A DNA stretch of 64,000 bases from Flavobacterium pectinovorum (lineage in GTDB: Bacteria > Bacteroidota > Bacteroidia > Flavobacteriales > Flavobacteriaceae), in NCBI RefSeq assembly GCF_006438875.1, contig NZ_RCZH01000016.1:92526-156525 (forward strand), written 5' to 3'. Below, in pieces: positions 1 to 8,651 of this stretch (within the stretch, counting starts at the first letter, position 1; each line of letters starts with the position of its first letter). The notes below the pieces were generated by a model. That model worked only from the letters and a program-made list of their open reading frames with translations, was not told where the DNA came from and searched no databases. Made by a program: the position numbers and the translations under genes.

Positions 1-38
1 AATTCGCTGTCTTAATTTTTCATTTAAAATACAATAAT

Positions 39-2645
39 TTGGCAGCGAAAGAGAAAGTGGTGAAAGAAACACCCTTAATGAAACAGTACAACGAAATCAA
101 GAGAAAATATCCTGATGCATGTCTGCTTTTTAGAGTGGGTGATTTTTACGAAACCTTTGGAGAAGATGCTGTTAGAGCGTCAAAAATCCTCGGAATAACC
201 TTGACGAAAAGAGGTGCGGGATCTGAAACTGAAACAGCGTTGGCAGGTTTTCCACATCATTCTATTAATACGTATTTGCCAAAATTGGTCAAAGCCGGAC
301 TTCGTGTAGCGATCTGTGATCAGCTTGAAGATCCAAAAATGACCAAAACTATTGTGAAACGCGGCGTTACTGAATTGGTAACTCCCGGAGTTTCTCTAAA
401 TGATGAAGTTTTACAATCAAAAACAAACAACTTTTTAGCCTCCGTTTATTTTGCTGGTAAAAGTATCGGAGTTTCTTTTCTCGATGTTTCTACAGGAGAA
501 TTTTTAACCGCGCAGGGAAATGCTGAATACATAGATAAACTATTGCAGAATTTTAATCCAAGTGAAATTCTTGTTCCAAAGAATAATAAAATGGATTTTA
601 AGGCTTCTTTTGGAGATGATTTTCATACTTTTTATCTGGAAGATTGGATTTATAAAGAAGATTATGCCCTGGAAACTTTGACAAAGCATTTTCAGACCGT
701 TTCCTTAAAAGGATTTGGAATTGAAGAGTTAAAAGAAGGAATTATTGCCTCAGGAGCAATTTTATATTATTTATCAGAAACACAGCATAATCGCGTACAA
801 CATATCACGGCAATCCAGCGTATTGCGGAAGATGCGTATGTTTGGATGGATCGTTTTACGATTAGAAACTTAGAATTATATCATAGTTATAATCCAAATG
901 CTGTAACACTTTTAGATGTTATCGACAGAACGCTTTCGCCAATGGGAGGACGTTTGTTGAAACGTTGGCTGGCTTTACCTTTAAAAGATAGTGCTAAGAT
1001 TAAAAATCGTCACGATGTTGTTACGTATTTAAAATCAGATCCTGAAGTTTTACAAAACATCCAATATCAAATTAAGCAAATTTCAGATTTAGAGCGTTTA
1101 ATTTCTAAAATTGCAGCAGGAAAAGTTTCGCCTCGTGAAATTGTTTATTTAAAAGAATCTCTGGACGCTATTATTCCAATAAAAACTTTGGCTTTGGCAA
1201 GTAAGCAGGAAGCAGTAAAAATTATTGGAGATAGTTTACATGCTTGTGATCTTTTAAGAGAGAAAATAAAAACAACTTTAAATCAGGATGCGCCAGTTGC
1301 GATTGCAAAAGGAAATGCAATTGCAAAAGGAATTAGTGAAGAATTAGACGATTTACGCGCGATTTCTACCTCAGGAAAAGAATATCTGGAAGGAATCGAA
1401 AAAAGAGAGTCTGAGATAACGGGAATTTCTTCTCTGAAAATCTCTTTCAACAATGTATTTGGTTACTATATAGAAGTTAGAAATACGCACAAAGATAAAG
1501 TTCCGGCAGAATGGATTCGTAAACAAACCTTAGTAAATGCGGAACGTTATATTACCGAAGAATTAAAAGAATACGAAACCAAAATCCTTGGAGCTGAAGA
1601 AAAAATTCATAAAATCGAAAGTGAACTTTTCGAACAATTAATTGCCTGGATTGCTACTTATATTAAGCCGGTTCAGATGAATGCTAATTTGGTGGCGCAG
1701 CTAGATTGTTTATGCTCGTTTACGCAATTGGCTATCGAAAATCAATATGTATGCCCTGAAATTGATGAAACTTTTGAACTTGAAATCAAAAACGGACGTC
1801 ACCCTGTAATCGAAAAACAATTACCGGTTGGAACACCTTATATTGCTAATGATGTTTTTCTGGATAGAGAAACGCAGCAGCTTATAATGATTACGGGACC
1901 GAATATGTCCGGTAAATCAGCTATTTTAAGACAAACAGCGTTAATAGTATTATTGGCTCAAATGGGAAGTTTTGTTCCTGCTGATAGTGTAAGAATGGGA
2001 ATTGTCGATAAAATCTTTACCAGAGTAGGAGCATCAGATAATATTTCGATGGGAGAATCAACATTTATGGTCGAAATGAATGAGACAGCTTCTATTTTGA
2101 ATAATATTTCTGATCGAAGTTTAGTTTTGCTGGATGAAATTGGAAGAGGAACGAGTACCTATGATGGAATTTCGATTGCCTGGGCTATTGCCGAGTTTTT
2201 GCACGAACATCCCGGAAGGCCTAAAACGTTATTTGCAACGCATTATCATGAATTGAATGAAATGACCGAATCGTTGCCAAGAATCCAGAATTATAATGTA
2301 GCAGTAAAAGAATTAAAAGACACCGTTCTTTTTGTTCGTAAGCTGATAAAAGGAGGAAGTGCACATAGTTTTGGAATTCATGTTGCAAAAATGGCGGGAA
2401 TGCCTCAAATTGTAATTTTGAAAGCACAGAAACTATTAAAGAAATTAGAGAAGAACCATTCCAGCGATGCCTTAAACGGAGTAAAATCTGCAGCTGACGA
2501 AATGCAGATGAGTTTCTTTAATTTGGATGATCCTTTATTAGAAGAAATAAAAGAAGAAATCCTGAGTCTTGATATAAATGCGATAACTCCGGTTGAAGCA
2601 TTGATGAAACTTAATGAGATTAAAAGAATGTTGGTTAAAAAATAA
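39..2645 (+). CDS. mutS: DNA mismatch repair protein MutS
   Basis: Mismatch-recognition ATPase that starts methyl-independent DNA mismatch repair in the cytoplasm. The N-terminal domain carries Phe36-Tyr37-Glu38, the mismatch-wedging motif, at the same numbering as in E. coli. The C-terminal ATPase has Walker A GPNMSGKS near residue 620 and Walker B LVLLDEIGRGTSTYDG near 695-710, followed by the ATHYHEL motif. The 868-residue length is full for MutS1. The start is a TTG; translation from it gives MAAKEK directly before the conserved TPLMKQY block, and no in-frame ATG precedes this block. The promoter lies outside the window. tRNA genes follow on the same strand. Confidence 0.97.
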   Translation: MAAKEKVVKETPLMKQYNEIKRKYPDACLLFRVGDFYETFGEDAVRASKILGITLTKRGAGSETETALAGFPHHSINTYLPKLVKAGLRVAICDQLEDPKMTKTIVKRGVTELVTPGVSLNDEVLQSKTNNFLASVYFAGKSIGVSFLDVSTGEFLTAQGNAEYIDKLLQNFNPSEILVPKNNKMDFKASFGDDFHTFYLEDWIYKEDYALETLTKHFQTVSLKGFGIEELKEGIIASGAILYYLSETQHNRVQHITAIQRIAEDAYVWMDRFTIRNLELYHSYNPNAVTLLDVIDRTLSPMGGRLLKRWLALPLKDSAKIKNRHDVVTYLKSDPEVLQNIQYQIKQISDLERLISKIAAGKVSPREIVYLKESLDAIIPIKTLALASKQEAVKIIGDSLHACDLLREKIKTTLNQDAPVAIAKGNAIAKGISEELDDLRAISTSGKEYLEGIEKRESEITGISSLKISFNNVFGYYIEVRNTHKDKVPAEWIRKQTLVNAERYITEELKEYETKILGAEEKIHKIESELFEQLIAWIATYIKPVQMNANLVAQLDCLCSFTQLAIENQYVCPEIDETFELEIKNGRHPVIEKQLPVGTPYIANDVFLDRETQQLIMITGPNMSGKSAILRQTALIVLLAQMGSFVPADSVRMGIVDKIFTRVGASDNISMGESTFMVEMNETASILNNISDRSLVLLDEIGRGTSTYDGISIAWAIAEFLHEHPGRPKTLFATHYHELNEMTESLPRIQNYNVAVKELKDTVLFVRKLIKGGSAHSFGIHVAKMAGMPQIVILKAQKLLKKLEKNHSSDALNGVKSAADEMQMSFFNLDDPLLEEIKEEILSLDINAITPVEALMKLNEIKRMLVKK

Positions 2646-2711
2646 TTTCAGATTTAAAGTTTAGGTTATCAGAAAGTTATAAAATAAGTGAATTTTTTTT
2701 TCGAAAAACGC

Positions 2712-2741
2712 TTGTGTAATTGAATAAATGTCCTAAATTTG
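2712..2741 (+). promoter_or_regulatory. Bacteroidetes-type promoter for the tRNA-Gly/tRNA-Leu pair
   Basis: TTG at 2712-2714, a 19-bp gap, then TAAATTTG at 2734-2741, matching the Bacteroidetes TTG-N19-TAnnTTTG consensus. The tRNA starts about 50 bp downstream. The context GCTTGT around the -33 box also occurs before the tRNA-Gly at 63372. Confidence 0.75.
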
Positions 2742-2793
2742 CACTCGCAATACAGAACAAGTGATGTGTTGTAGTTCTTTTAGAATTTGAAAC

Positions 2794-2866
2794 GCGAAAA
2801 TAGCTCAGTTGGTAGAGCGCGACCTTGCCAAGGTCGAGGTCGCGGGTTCGAGCCCCGTTTTTCGCT
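2794..2866 (+). tRNA. tRNA-Gly (anticodon GCC)
   Basis: A 73-nt cloverleaf. The acceptor arm GCGAAAA pairs with TTTTCGC, the D arm is GCTC/GAGC, the anticodon stem is CGACC/GGTCG with loop TTGCCAA (anticodon GCC), and the T loop is TTCGAGC. The CCA end is not encoded. It is co-transcribed with the tRNA-Leu 14 bp downstream. Confidence 0.97.
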
Positions 2867-2880
2867 CAACATCATATAAT

Positions 2881-2966
2881 GCTCGGATGGTGAAATTGGT
2901 AGACACGCTGGACTTAAAATCCAGTGAACAGCAATGTTCGTGCGGGTTCAAGTCCCGCTCTGAGTA
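2881..2966 (+). tRNA. tRNA-Leu (anticodon TAA)
   Basis: A class II tRNA of 86 nt with a long variable arm. The anticodon stem CTGGA/TCCAG encloses the loop CTTAAAA, giving anticodon UAA (reads UUA, the dominant Leu codon in an AT-rich genome). The T arm is GCGGG-TTCAAGT-CCCGC. The acceptor arm starts with a G-U pair. A terminator follows immediately. Confidence 0.96.
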
Positions 2967-2970
2967 CTAA

Positions 2971-2999
2971 AGCCTCTTCTTTTGAAGAGGCTTTTTTTA
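2971..2999 (+). terminator. Rho-independent terminator of the tRNA operon
   Basis: A 9-bp stem AGCCTCTTC/GAAGAGGCT with a TTTT loop, followed by a run of T, directly after the tRNA-Leu. Confidence 0.9.
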
Positions 3000-3078
3000 T
3001 TGTGTAAACTCGTGCATGTAGTTTTAAATAAATTTAGAATTTATGCAAGAAACCTGTGGGGTTATAAATTAGGAGTGA

Positions 3079-3225
3079 ATTTTACCGCAAAGCACGCTAA
3101 GGTTAATTTTATTTTACGCATAGAAAACACAAAGTTCGCAAAGCTGGATCGATACAAAGCTTTGCGGGCTTTATACTTTTTAAACAAGCTATTAGATGAA
3201 ATCTTAGCGTGCTTTGCGGTAAAAT
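3079..3225. repeat. Nested inverted repeat of the ACCGCAAAG type
   Basis: Perfect 23-bp arms at 3079-3101 and 3203-3225 (core ACCGCAAAGCACGCTAAG and its complement). A second, inner pair, CGCAAAGCT at 3137-3145 and AGCTTTGCG at 3158-3166, lies between them. The whole unit can fold into one long two-stage hairpin. It fills most of the gene-free stretch 2967-3360; the 102-codon open frame across it is an artefact of the repeat. Confidence 0.85.
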
Positions 3226-3360
3226 TATTTACAATACAAAATATTTTGTGTTTCCTCGCAGATTTTTGTGTTGATCCTGAATTTGTTTAAAGAAAGAATT
3301 TATTCTAATAGTTATCGGGGTTAAGAATCTAAAATCAACAATCTAAAATCTAAAATTTAA

Positions 3361-3738
3361 ATGGGTGCTTTTGTAATTAGTAAAAGGTTTAATGATGAAT
3401 ATAAATTCGTGTTTACTTCTAGAAAAGGCAAAGTAATATTTACTAGTTTAAGTTATGAATTGAAGTTTGAAGGTGAAGAAGATATTGAAAAATTTAAAGC
3501 AAATGTGGATCAGGCTAAGTTTTTGAAATTTAAAGGCTCTGGAGGGAAGTATTTCTTTAAATTGATGTTGGGGGAGGTTCATTTCGCAACAAGTCGAAAA
3601 TACACAACGGAATTGCTTTTGCAGAAAGGAATTAAGGAAATAGTTAATTATGCTTCGAAAGCAGAAATTTTAGACTTCTCGTCAAGTGAATCTATTTTTG
3701 AAGATGAATTGGTTGAGGAGGAAGAAGTAGAAGATTAA
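3361..3738 (+). CDS. DUF1508 (YegP-like) protein
   Basis: A 125-residue cytoplasmic protein of the DUF1508/YegP family, small beta-rich proteins of unknown function. Two family units are visible: residues about 10-45 (YKFVFTSRKGKVIFTS) and about 60-95 (GKYFFKLMLGEVHFATS). This is the usual tandem arrangement, but the second unit is less regular. The tail after residue 105 is very acidic (EDELVEEEEVED). It stands alone on the plus strand between the tRNA repeat region and a terminator. No partner gene indicates its role. Confidence 0.8.
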   Translation: MGAFVISKRFNDEYKFVFTSRKGKVIFTSLSYELKFEGEEDIEKFKANVDQAKFLKFKGSGGKYFFKLMLGEVHFATSRKYTTELLLQKGIKEIVNYASKAEILDFSSSESIFEDELVEEEEVED

Positions 3739-3762
3739 AGAAGTGAAATGCCAGTGTTTTAA

Positions 3763-3780
3763 TCCCGATAGCTATCGGGA
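3763..3780. repeat. 18-bp perfect palindrome TCCCGATAGCTATCGGGA
   Basis: A perfect, loop-free palindrome just after the DUF1508 stop. The terminators at 29565 and 55995 use similar CCCGATA stems, so this is probably a favoured hairpin core in this genome. Confidence 0.75.
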
Positions 3781-3840
3781 CCAAATTCCATTAGCTTGGC
3801 TGTTTGTTTGGTTTTGTAGTAAATAGGTTTAAATAGAAGA

Positions 3841-3896
3841 AAAAATCCCAAATTCCAAAAAGGCTTAGTGTCTTTTGGGGTTTGGGATTTTTTTTG
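3841..3896 (+). terminator. Terminator after the DUF1508 gene
   Basis: A 20-bp stem with two mismatches (AAAAATCCCAAATTCCAAAA against TTTTGGGGTTTGGGATTTTT) ending in eight T residues. Confidence 0.7.
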
Positions 3897-3950
3897 CCTG
3901 CTTGGAATTTGGAATTTCAAATATTTGGAATTTCAAATTAATTTTTGAGC

Positions 3951-3984
3951 ATAAAAAAAACCATCACGATGGATGGTTTTAAAA
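3951..3984 (-). terminator. Terminator of the small lipoprotein gene
   Basis: Read on the minus strand, an AAACCATC/GATGGTTT stem is followed by a T run. It lies just past the stop at 4006. Confidence 0.75.
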
Positions 3985-4005
3985 TCTTTAGAATTTAAGT
4001 TCTAA

Positions 4006-4230
4006 TTATTTTTTTACTTCTTTAGCAGCTTCTTCTACTTTAGCAGCAGCAGAATCAACTTTAGTTGCAGCAGAGTCAACAGTTGCAGCAGCAGAATCAA
4101 CTACAGTAGCAGCAGAATCAACAGCAACAGCAGTAGAATCTACAGCTGGCTCAGCAGCAGCATCAGCTTTTTTACAAGAAACAACAGTTAAAACAGCAAC
4201 AACAGCTAAACTTAAAAATACTTTTTTCAT
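4006..4230 (-). CDS. Small heptad-repeat lipoprotein, possibly Lpp-like
   Basis: A 74-residue precursor with a signal peptide and lipobox (TVVSC, Cys19). The mature 56-residue chain is almost entirely seven-residue repeats: V-D-S-A-A-x-x units begin at Val30, 37, 44, 51, 58 and 65, ending in EVKK. The a-position Val, d-position Ala pattern is what an alanine-rich coiled coil would show. Size, lipid anchor, heptads and a C-terminal Lys resemble Braun's lipoprotein of E. coli (mature 58 residues, ending in Lys). This is an architectural analogy only, since sequence homology is not evident. It is a single gene with its own terminator and a TATCTTTG box upstream. Confidence 0.75.
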   Translation of the reverse strand: MKKVFLSLAVVAVLTVVSCKKADAAAEPAVDSTAVAVDSAATVVDSAAATVDSAATKVDSAAAKVEEAAKEVKK

Positions 4231-4579
4231 CTTACTTTATTATAAAAGGTTAATTATTAATTCGTGGCAAAGATATAAATTTTTTAATATGTAAAATATT
4301 TTTTTATTTTTTTTTTAAAATATTTTCATTGCTCACGATTATCTTATTTATCAAATAATATGCCAAAACTACAAAAATGTTTGGTATTATTGTATTTTTT
4401 GTGTAAATTATTTTTCATTGAATATTCTATAAGAGAATTGGCTTTTTTTATTCTCTTGTTTGCAGTTTGTTTTGTTTTTTAATAATAATTACGCAAACGC
4501 TAAATGTTAAAATAAGATGTTTTAAAGGCTTTTTGTTTTGATTATGGTATGGAAATCCGGATTTAGGTTTTTGATTCGG
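4231..4579. other. AT-rich spacer between the lipoprotein gene and waaA
   Basis: A very AT-rich 349-bp stretch. The only signal found is a minus-strand TATCTTTG (-7-like) box at 4268-4275, placed correctly to transcribe the small lipoprotein. No convincing -33 box, ORF or hairpin was seen. Confidence 0.5.
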
Positions 4580-5809
4580 CTATGAAACGATTTCCATGAT
4601 GCTATTTGTGGCTCCTTTATAGTCTTGAATATACGACTTGCAAATTTGACTTTTTTCTTTAAAAAAGCTTTCATCCTGAAGTAAGCGATCCAGGTTTTGT
4701 TTTAATTCATTTGTATTAGAAATAACAATGCAGCCTCCAAGATTAACCAGTTGAACAGCTTCGGCAAAATTGGAGAAATTTGGGCCAATTACAATCGGAA
4801 TCCCAAAGGTTGCCGGCTCAAGGATGTTGTGAATTCCGGGATTTCCAAAACCGCCGCCTACATATGCAAGGGTTCCGTAGCTATAAATTTTTGTCAATAA
4901 ACCTACAGTATCAATAATAAATACTTGGTAATTTGAAAGATCAAGACCTTCTTTCTCTGAAAATAATACAGTCGGTTTTTTGATTTGCAATTTAAGATTC
5001 AATATCTGATCGGCTTTAATGTTATGAGGCGCAATAATAAATTTTACAGTCGGAGGAGCTTCATTAATATATTCGGCTAATAAAGCTTCATCTTTTGGCC
5101 AGGAGCTTCCAATTACTATTGTAGAAGTGTTGTTTTTGAAGTTTTTAATAAAATCAAGTGTATTATCTCTTTCTAAAATGGCATTTACGCGATCAAAACG
5201 AGTATCGCCGGAAACAATCACATTGTGAAATCCAATGGCTTCAATTTTTTCTTTAGAATCTTCGTTTTGAACAAAAAAGTAAGTAAACGCTTTTAATGCA
5301 TTTCTATAAAAACCGCCGTACCATTTAAAAAACATTTGGCTGTCTCTAAAAATCCCCGAAATTAAATAAGTTGGAGTTTTGCTGTTTTCTAATTCTTTTA
5401 GGTAATTCAGCCAAAATTCATATTTGATAAAAAAGGCCAATTCGGGATGTGCTAATTTCAAGAACTTTTTTGCGTTGCTTTTAGTGTCTAAAGGCAGGTA
5501 AATTGTCACATCGGCAACTGTGTTATTTTTACGCACTTCGTAACCTGAAGGGGAAAAAAAAGTGACAATAATTTTATGGTTGGAATGTTTTTCTTTAATT
5601 TTTTCGATTACCGGCAAACCTTGTTCATACTCGCCAAGAGAAGCAGAATGAAACCAAATTGTCTTATCTGTAGGTTTTATTTTATCTTCCAGAGTACTGA
5701 AAACATTTTTCCGACCATTTACAAAAAGCTTAATTTTCGGACTAAAAAGTGCTACAATTTTCAGAAAAAACCCCGCAATAGAAACAACTAAATTGTATAG
5801 AAAAAGCAT
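4580..5809 (-). CDS. waaA: 3-deoxy-D-manno-octulosonic acid transferase (KdtA)
   Basis: Glycosyltransferase family 30 enzyme that adds Kdo from CMP-Kdo to lipid A precursor at the inner face of the cytoplasmic membrane. An N-terminal hydrophobic anchor (residues 1-22) precedes the conserved FHSASLGEYEQGLPV block, in which Glu60 is the expected catalytic base. The C-terminal Rossmann half has the GGGFGNPGIHNILEPATFGIP nucleotide-sugar region. Its 409 residues are normal for the family. It is divergent from the aminotransferase at 5946, so the lipid A core gene and sugar-nucleotide genes share a 136-bp promoter region. Confidence 0.95.
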   Translation of the reverse strand: MLFLYNLVVSIAGFFLKIVALFSPKIKLFVNGRKNVFSTLEDKIKPTDKTIWFHSASLGEYEQGLPVIEKIKEKHSNHKIIVTFFSPSGYEVRKNNTVADVTIYLPLDTKSNAKKFLKLAHPELAFFIKYEFWLNYLKELENSKTPTYLISGIFRDSQMFFKWYGGFYRNALKAFTYFFVQNEDSKEKIEAIGFHNVIVSGDTRFDRVNAILERDNTLDFIKNFKNNTSTIVIGSSWPKDEALLAEYINEAPPTVKFIIAPHNIKADQILNLKLQIKKPTVLFSEKEGLDLSNYQVFIIDTVGLLTKIYSYGTLAYVGGGFGNPGIHNILEPATFGIPIVIGPNFSNFAEAVQLVNLGGCIVISNTNELKQNLDRLLQDESFFKEKSQICKSYIQDYKGATNSIMEIVS

Positions 5810-5945
5810 CTGTTTATTTTTGTGGCTAAATTACATTTCTTTCCATTATTTTCATTGGTTTGAAGGTATTAAATAACTATTTTTGTTCCTCCTTTTAGAG
5901 AATCTGCTATAAATACAGGTCTTTAATTTTAAAAATATATTGAAA

Positions 5946-7079
5946 ATGAAAAAAATTCAAATGGTTGACTTAAAGAGTCAATACGAAAAAATAAAAACGA
6001 TTGTTGATGCTTCAATTCAAGAAGTTTTAGACACAAATACTTATATAAACGGACCTTTGGTACATCAATTTCAAAAAAATCTTGAAGATTATTTGGGAGC
6101 AAAACACGTGATTCCGTGTGCTAATGGTACAGATGCTTTGCAGATTGCCATGATGGGATTAGATTTAAAACCGGGCGATGAGGTAATTACTGCCGATTTT
6201 ACTTTTGCAGCAACTGTTGAGGTAATTGCTTTATTGCAATTAACACCGGTTTTGGTAGATGTTGATATGACAAATATGAACATCGATATTGATGCAATTA
6301 AAAAAGCAATTACGCCAAAAACTAAAGCAATTGTTCCGGTACATTTATTTGGACGCGCGGCTAATATGGACGCGATTATGGAAATTGCTGCTGAACATAA
6401 TTTGTATGTAATCGAAGATAATGCACAAGCAATTGGAGCTGATTATATTTCTAAATCAGGTACAAAAAGCAAAGTAGGAGTAATTGGTCATGTCGCTGCA
6501 ACTTCGTTTTTCCCGTCTAAAAACTTAGGCTGTTATGGAGATGGTGGAGCAATTTTTACAAATGATGATAAATTGGCGCACATTATCCGCGGAATTGTAA
6601 ATCACGGAATGTATGAGCGTTATCACCATGATGTTGTGGGAGTTAATTCACGTTTAGATAGTATTCAGGCAGGAGTTTTGAATGCAAAATTACCTTTGTT
6701 AGACGAATATAATAAAGCGCGCCGTCGTGCAGCTTCAAAATATAATGCAGCTTTTGCAGGAAATGCACACATTATTACGCCAGAATTTGATGCAAACGAA
6801 AATGATCACGTTTTTCATCAATATGTATTGAGAATTGTTGATGCGGATAGAAATGGATTATTGCAGCATTTGCAGGATAAACAAATTCCATGTGCAATTT
6901 ATTATCCAATTCCGTTGCACTCGCAAAAAGCGTATGTTGATACCCGTTATAAAGAAGAGCAATTTCCGGTAACAAATCAGTTAGTGAAAGAAGTAATTGC
7001 TTTACCAATGCATACCGAATTGGATGACGAACAAATCAAATTTATTACGGATTCTGTTTTAGAATTTTTAAATAAATAA
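5946..7079 (+). CDS. DegT/DnrJ/EryC1 family sugar aminotransferase
   Basis: PLP-dependent aminotransferase acting on nucleotide-linked keto sugars. Visible are the GTDALQIAM cofactor-binding region, the VEDNAQAIGA segment and SFFPSKNLGCYGDGGA with the Schiff-base lysine. The VPVHLFGRA motif is typical of the family. A frame extends to a TTG at 5940, but the ATG at 5946 gives MKKIQMVDLKSQYE, the usual N-terminus. The gene is followed 44 bp later by galE, and waaA is divergent upstream, which points to surface polysaccharide or LPS sugar supply. The exact sugar substrate cannot be read from the sequence. Confidence 0.92.
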   Translation: MKKIQMVDLKSQYEKIKTIVDASIQEVLDTNTYINGPLVHQFQKNLEDYLGAKHVIPCANGTDALQIAMMGLDLKPGDEVITADFTFAATVEVIALLQLTPVLVDVDMTNMNIDIDAIKKAITPKTKAIVPVHLFGRAANMDAIMEIAAEHNLYVIEDNAQAIGADYISKSGTKSKVGVIGHVAATSFFPSKNLGCYGDGGAIFTNDDKLAHIIRGIVNHGMYERYHHDVVGVNSRLDSIQAGVLNAKLPLLDEYNKARRRAASKYNAAFAGNAHIITPEFDANENDHVFHQYVLRIVDADRNGLLQHLQDKQIPCAIYYPIPLHSQKAYVDTRYKEEQFPVTNQLVKEVIALPMHTELDDEQIKFITDSVLEFLNK

Positions 7080-7123
7080 TATAAAAGTTAAACCAAATAA
7101 CAACAGCACAAAACAACCACAAA

Positions 7124-8137
7124 ATGAAAGTATTAGTAACAGGAGGATTAGGATTTATTGGTTCTCACACCGTAGTCGAATTGCAAAATGAAGGCTTTGA
7201 AGTAGTGATAATTGATAATCTTTCGAATTCTACAGAAGATGTTTTAAAAGGAATTACAGCCATTACAGGAAAAACGCCTTTATTCGAAAAGTTAGATTTA
7301 AGAGAAAAAGCGTCAGTTCGGGATTTCTTTAAAAAACACAACGATGTTACCGGAGTAATTCATTTTGCAGCTTCAAAAGCAGTTGGGGAAAGTGTTGAGC
7401 AGCCTTTGTTGTATTATGAAAACAATATTGCTTCGCTGGTTTATTTGCTGCAGGAATTACAGCAAAAACCTGAGGCAAGTTTTATTTTCAGTTCTTCTTG
7501 TACTGTTTACGGTCAAGCCGAAAAAATGCCAATCACAGAAGATGCTCCTGTACAAGCAGCAATGTCTCCTTACGGAAACACGAAGCAAATAGGAGAAGAA
7601 ATTATTACAGATACAGCTAAAGTTACCAATATCAGTGCGATTTTATTGCGTTATTTTAACCCGGTTGGAGCACATTCAAGCACTGAAATTGGAGAATTGC
7701 CTTTAGGAGTTCCTCAGAATTTAGTTCCTTTTATTACACAAACCGGAGTAGGTTTACGTCAGGAATTATCTGTTTTTGGAGATGATTATCCAACTCCTGA
7801 CGGAACTGCAGTTCGTGATTATATCCATGTTGTAGATTTGGCAAAAGCGCACGTTATTGCATTACAGCGTTTGTTCAACAAAAAGAATTTAGCAAAAGTA
7901 GAAACGTTTAATTTAGGAACAGGAAAAGGAAGTTCAGTTCTGGAAGTAATCAATAGTTTCGAAAAAGTAAGTGATAAAAAATTACCATATGTAATTAAAC
8001 CGCGCCGCGAAGGTGATATTACTGAAGCATATGCAAATACAGATAAAGCAAATAATGTTTTAGGCTGGAAAGCGCAATTAAGCTTAGACGAAGCAATGGC
8101 AAGTGCCTGGAAATGGGAGCAGAAAGTTCGCTCTTAA
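7124..8137 (+). CDS. galE: UDP-glucose 4-epimerase
   Basis: NAD-dependent short-chain dehydrogenase that interconverts UDP-glucose and UDP-galactose. The Rossmann NAD motif GGLGFIG is at residues 7-13, the catalytic Ser lies in FSSSCTVYG and the Tyr-x3-Lys in SPYGNTK. The substrate-binding NPVGAH and REGD motifs are present. Its 337 residues are full length. It lies in the same direction as the DegT aminotransferase and 44 bp after it, so it is probably co-transcribed. A strong terminator follows at 8201. Confidence 0.95.
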   Translation: MKVLVTGGLGFIGSHTVVELQNEGFEVVIIDNLSNSTEDVLKGITAITGKTPLFEKLDLREKASVRDFFKKHNDVTGVIHFAASKAVGESVEQPLLYYENNIASLVYLLQELQQKPEASFIFSSSCTVYGQAEKMPITEDAPVQAAMSPYGNTKQIGEEIITDTAKVTNISAILLRYFNPVGAHSSTEIGELPLGVPQNLVPFITQTGVGLRQELSVFGDDYPTPDGTAVRDYIHVVDLAKAHVIALQRLFNKKNLAKVETFNLGTGKGSSVLEVINSFEKVSDKKLPYVIKPRREGDITEAYANTDKANNVLGWKAQLSLDEAMASAWKWEQKVRS

Positions 8138-8166
8138 ATAAGTTTTCAGTCGCAGTTTTCAGGTAG

Positions 8167-8186
8167 AGACGCACAGCAGTGCGTCT
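8167..8186. repeat. AGACGCAC-AGCA-GTGCGTCT hairpin repeat, copy 1
   Basis: A perfect 8-bp stem with a 4-nt loop. Copy 2 at 13232-13251 (one mismatch) keeps the flanking bases (GTAGAG before, TAACA after), so this is a dispersed repeat and not just a terminator. Confidence 0.75.
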
Positions 8187-8200
8187 AACATTGCAACATT

Positions 8201-8240
8201 AAAAATCCCAAATAATTTTATATTATTTGGGATTTTTTTT
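8201..8240 (+). terminator. Terminator after galE
   Basis: Stem AAAATCCCAAATAAT/ATTATTTGGGATTTT with a short loop and a T run. Confidence 0.85.
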
Positions 8241-8280
8241 AAATTATATTGTATTTTTGTAAGATTAAAATGTAGGAATT

Positions 8281-8541
8281 ATGGATTTGGGAAAAGAAAA
8301 TAAACAAAGTGCGTTTGATTTTGATGCTGAATTTGCAAAAGGATTAACATTGGAAGAAGCAAAAGCAGAATCGATTAGAAGAATTAGGGAATGGTGGGGA
8401 CATGACAAGTCTAAAATTCAGAAACAAAAAACTGATTTAGAAACTTTTGATTTTGATACTGAGTTTGAAAGAGGATTAACGCCAGAAGAATTTAAAGCTG
8501 AAATGGCTAAAAGAATAAAAGCTTATCCTTGGAAACAATAA
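8281..8541 (+). CDS. Small protein with an internal duplication, function unknown
   Basis: Not recognised. The 86-residue charged, soluble protein contains two copies of a 25-residue unit, at residues 12-36 and 56-80. The units share FDFD-x-EF-xx-GLT-x-EE-x-KAE and end in RI-R/K. The spacing is 44 residues. Each unit looks like a short turn followed by an amphipathic helix. There is no signal peptide or membrane segment. The gene has its own terminator at 8565 and no operon partner. Confidence 0.7.
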   Translation: MDLGKENKQSAFDFDAEFAKGLTLEEAKAESIRRIREWWGHDKSKIQKQKTDLETFDFDTEFERGLTPEEFKAEMAKRIKAYPWKQ

Positions 8542-8564
8542 TTTTCTTGAATAGATGAAAAAAC

Positions 8565-8600
8565 AAAATCCTCATAAATATTTCGTTATGAGGATTTTTT
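8565..8600 (+). terminator. Terminator between the 86-residue protein gene and fabD
   Basis: Stem AAATCCTCATAA/TTATGAGGATTT with a T run on the plus strand and a weaker run on the other strand. The genes on either side are convergent, so it may act in both directions. Confidence 0.75.
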
Positions 8601-8651
8601 ATAGATATAGTTTTTAAGCTGAAAACTAAAAACTGAGACTGCGACTAAAAA

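Noticed and set aside
2982..3290. Open frame of 102 codons after the tRNA-Leu
   Set aside because: It starts inside the tRNA terminator and runs through the long inverted repeat. The translation has no family character.
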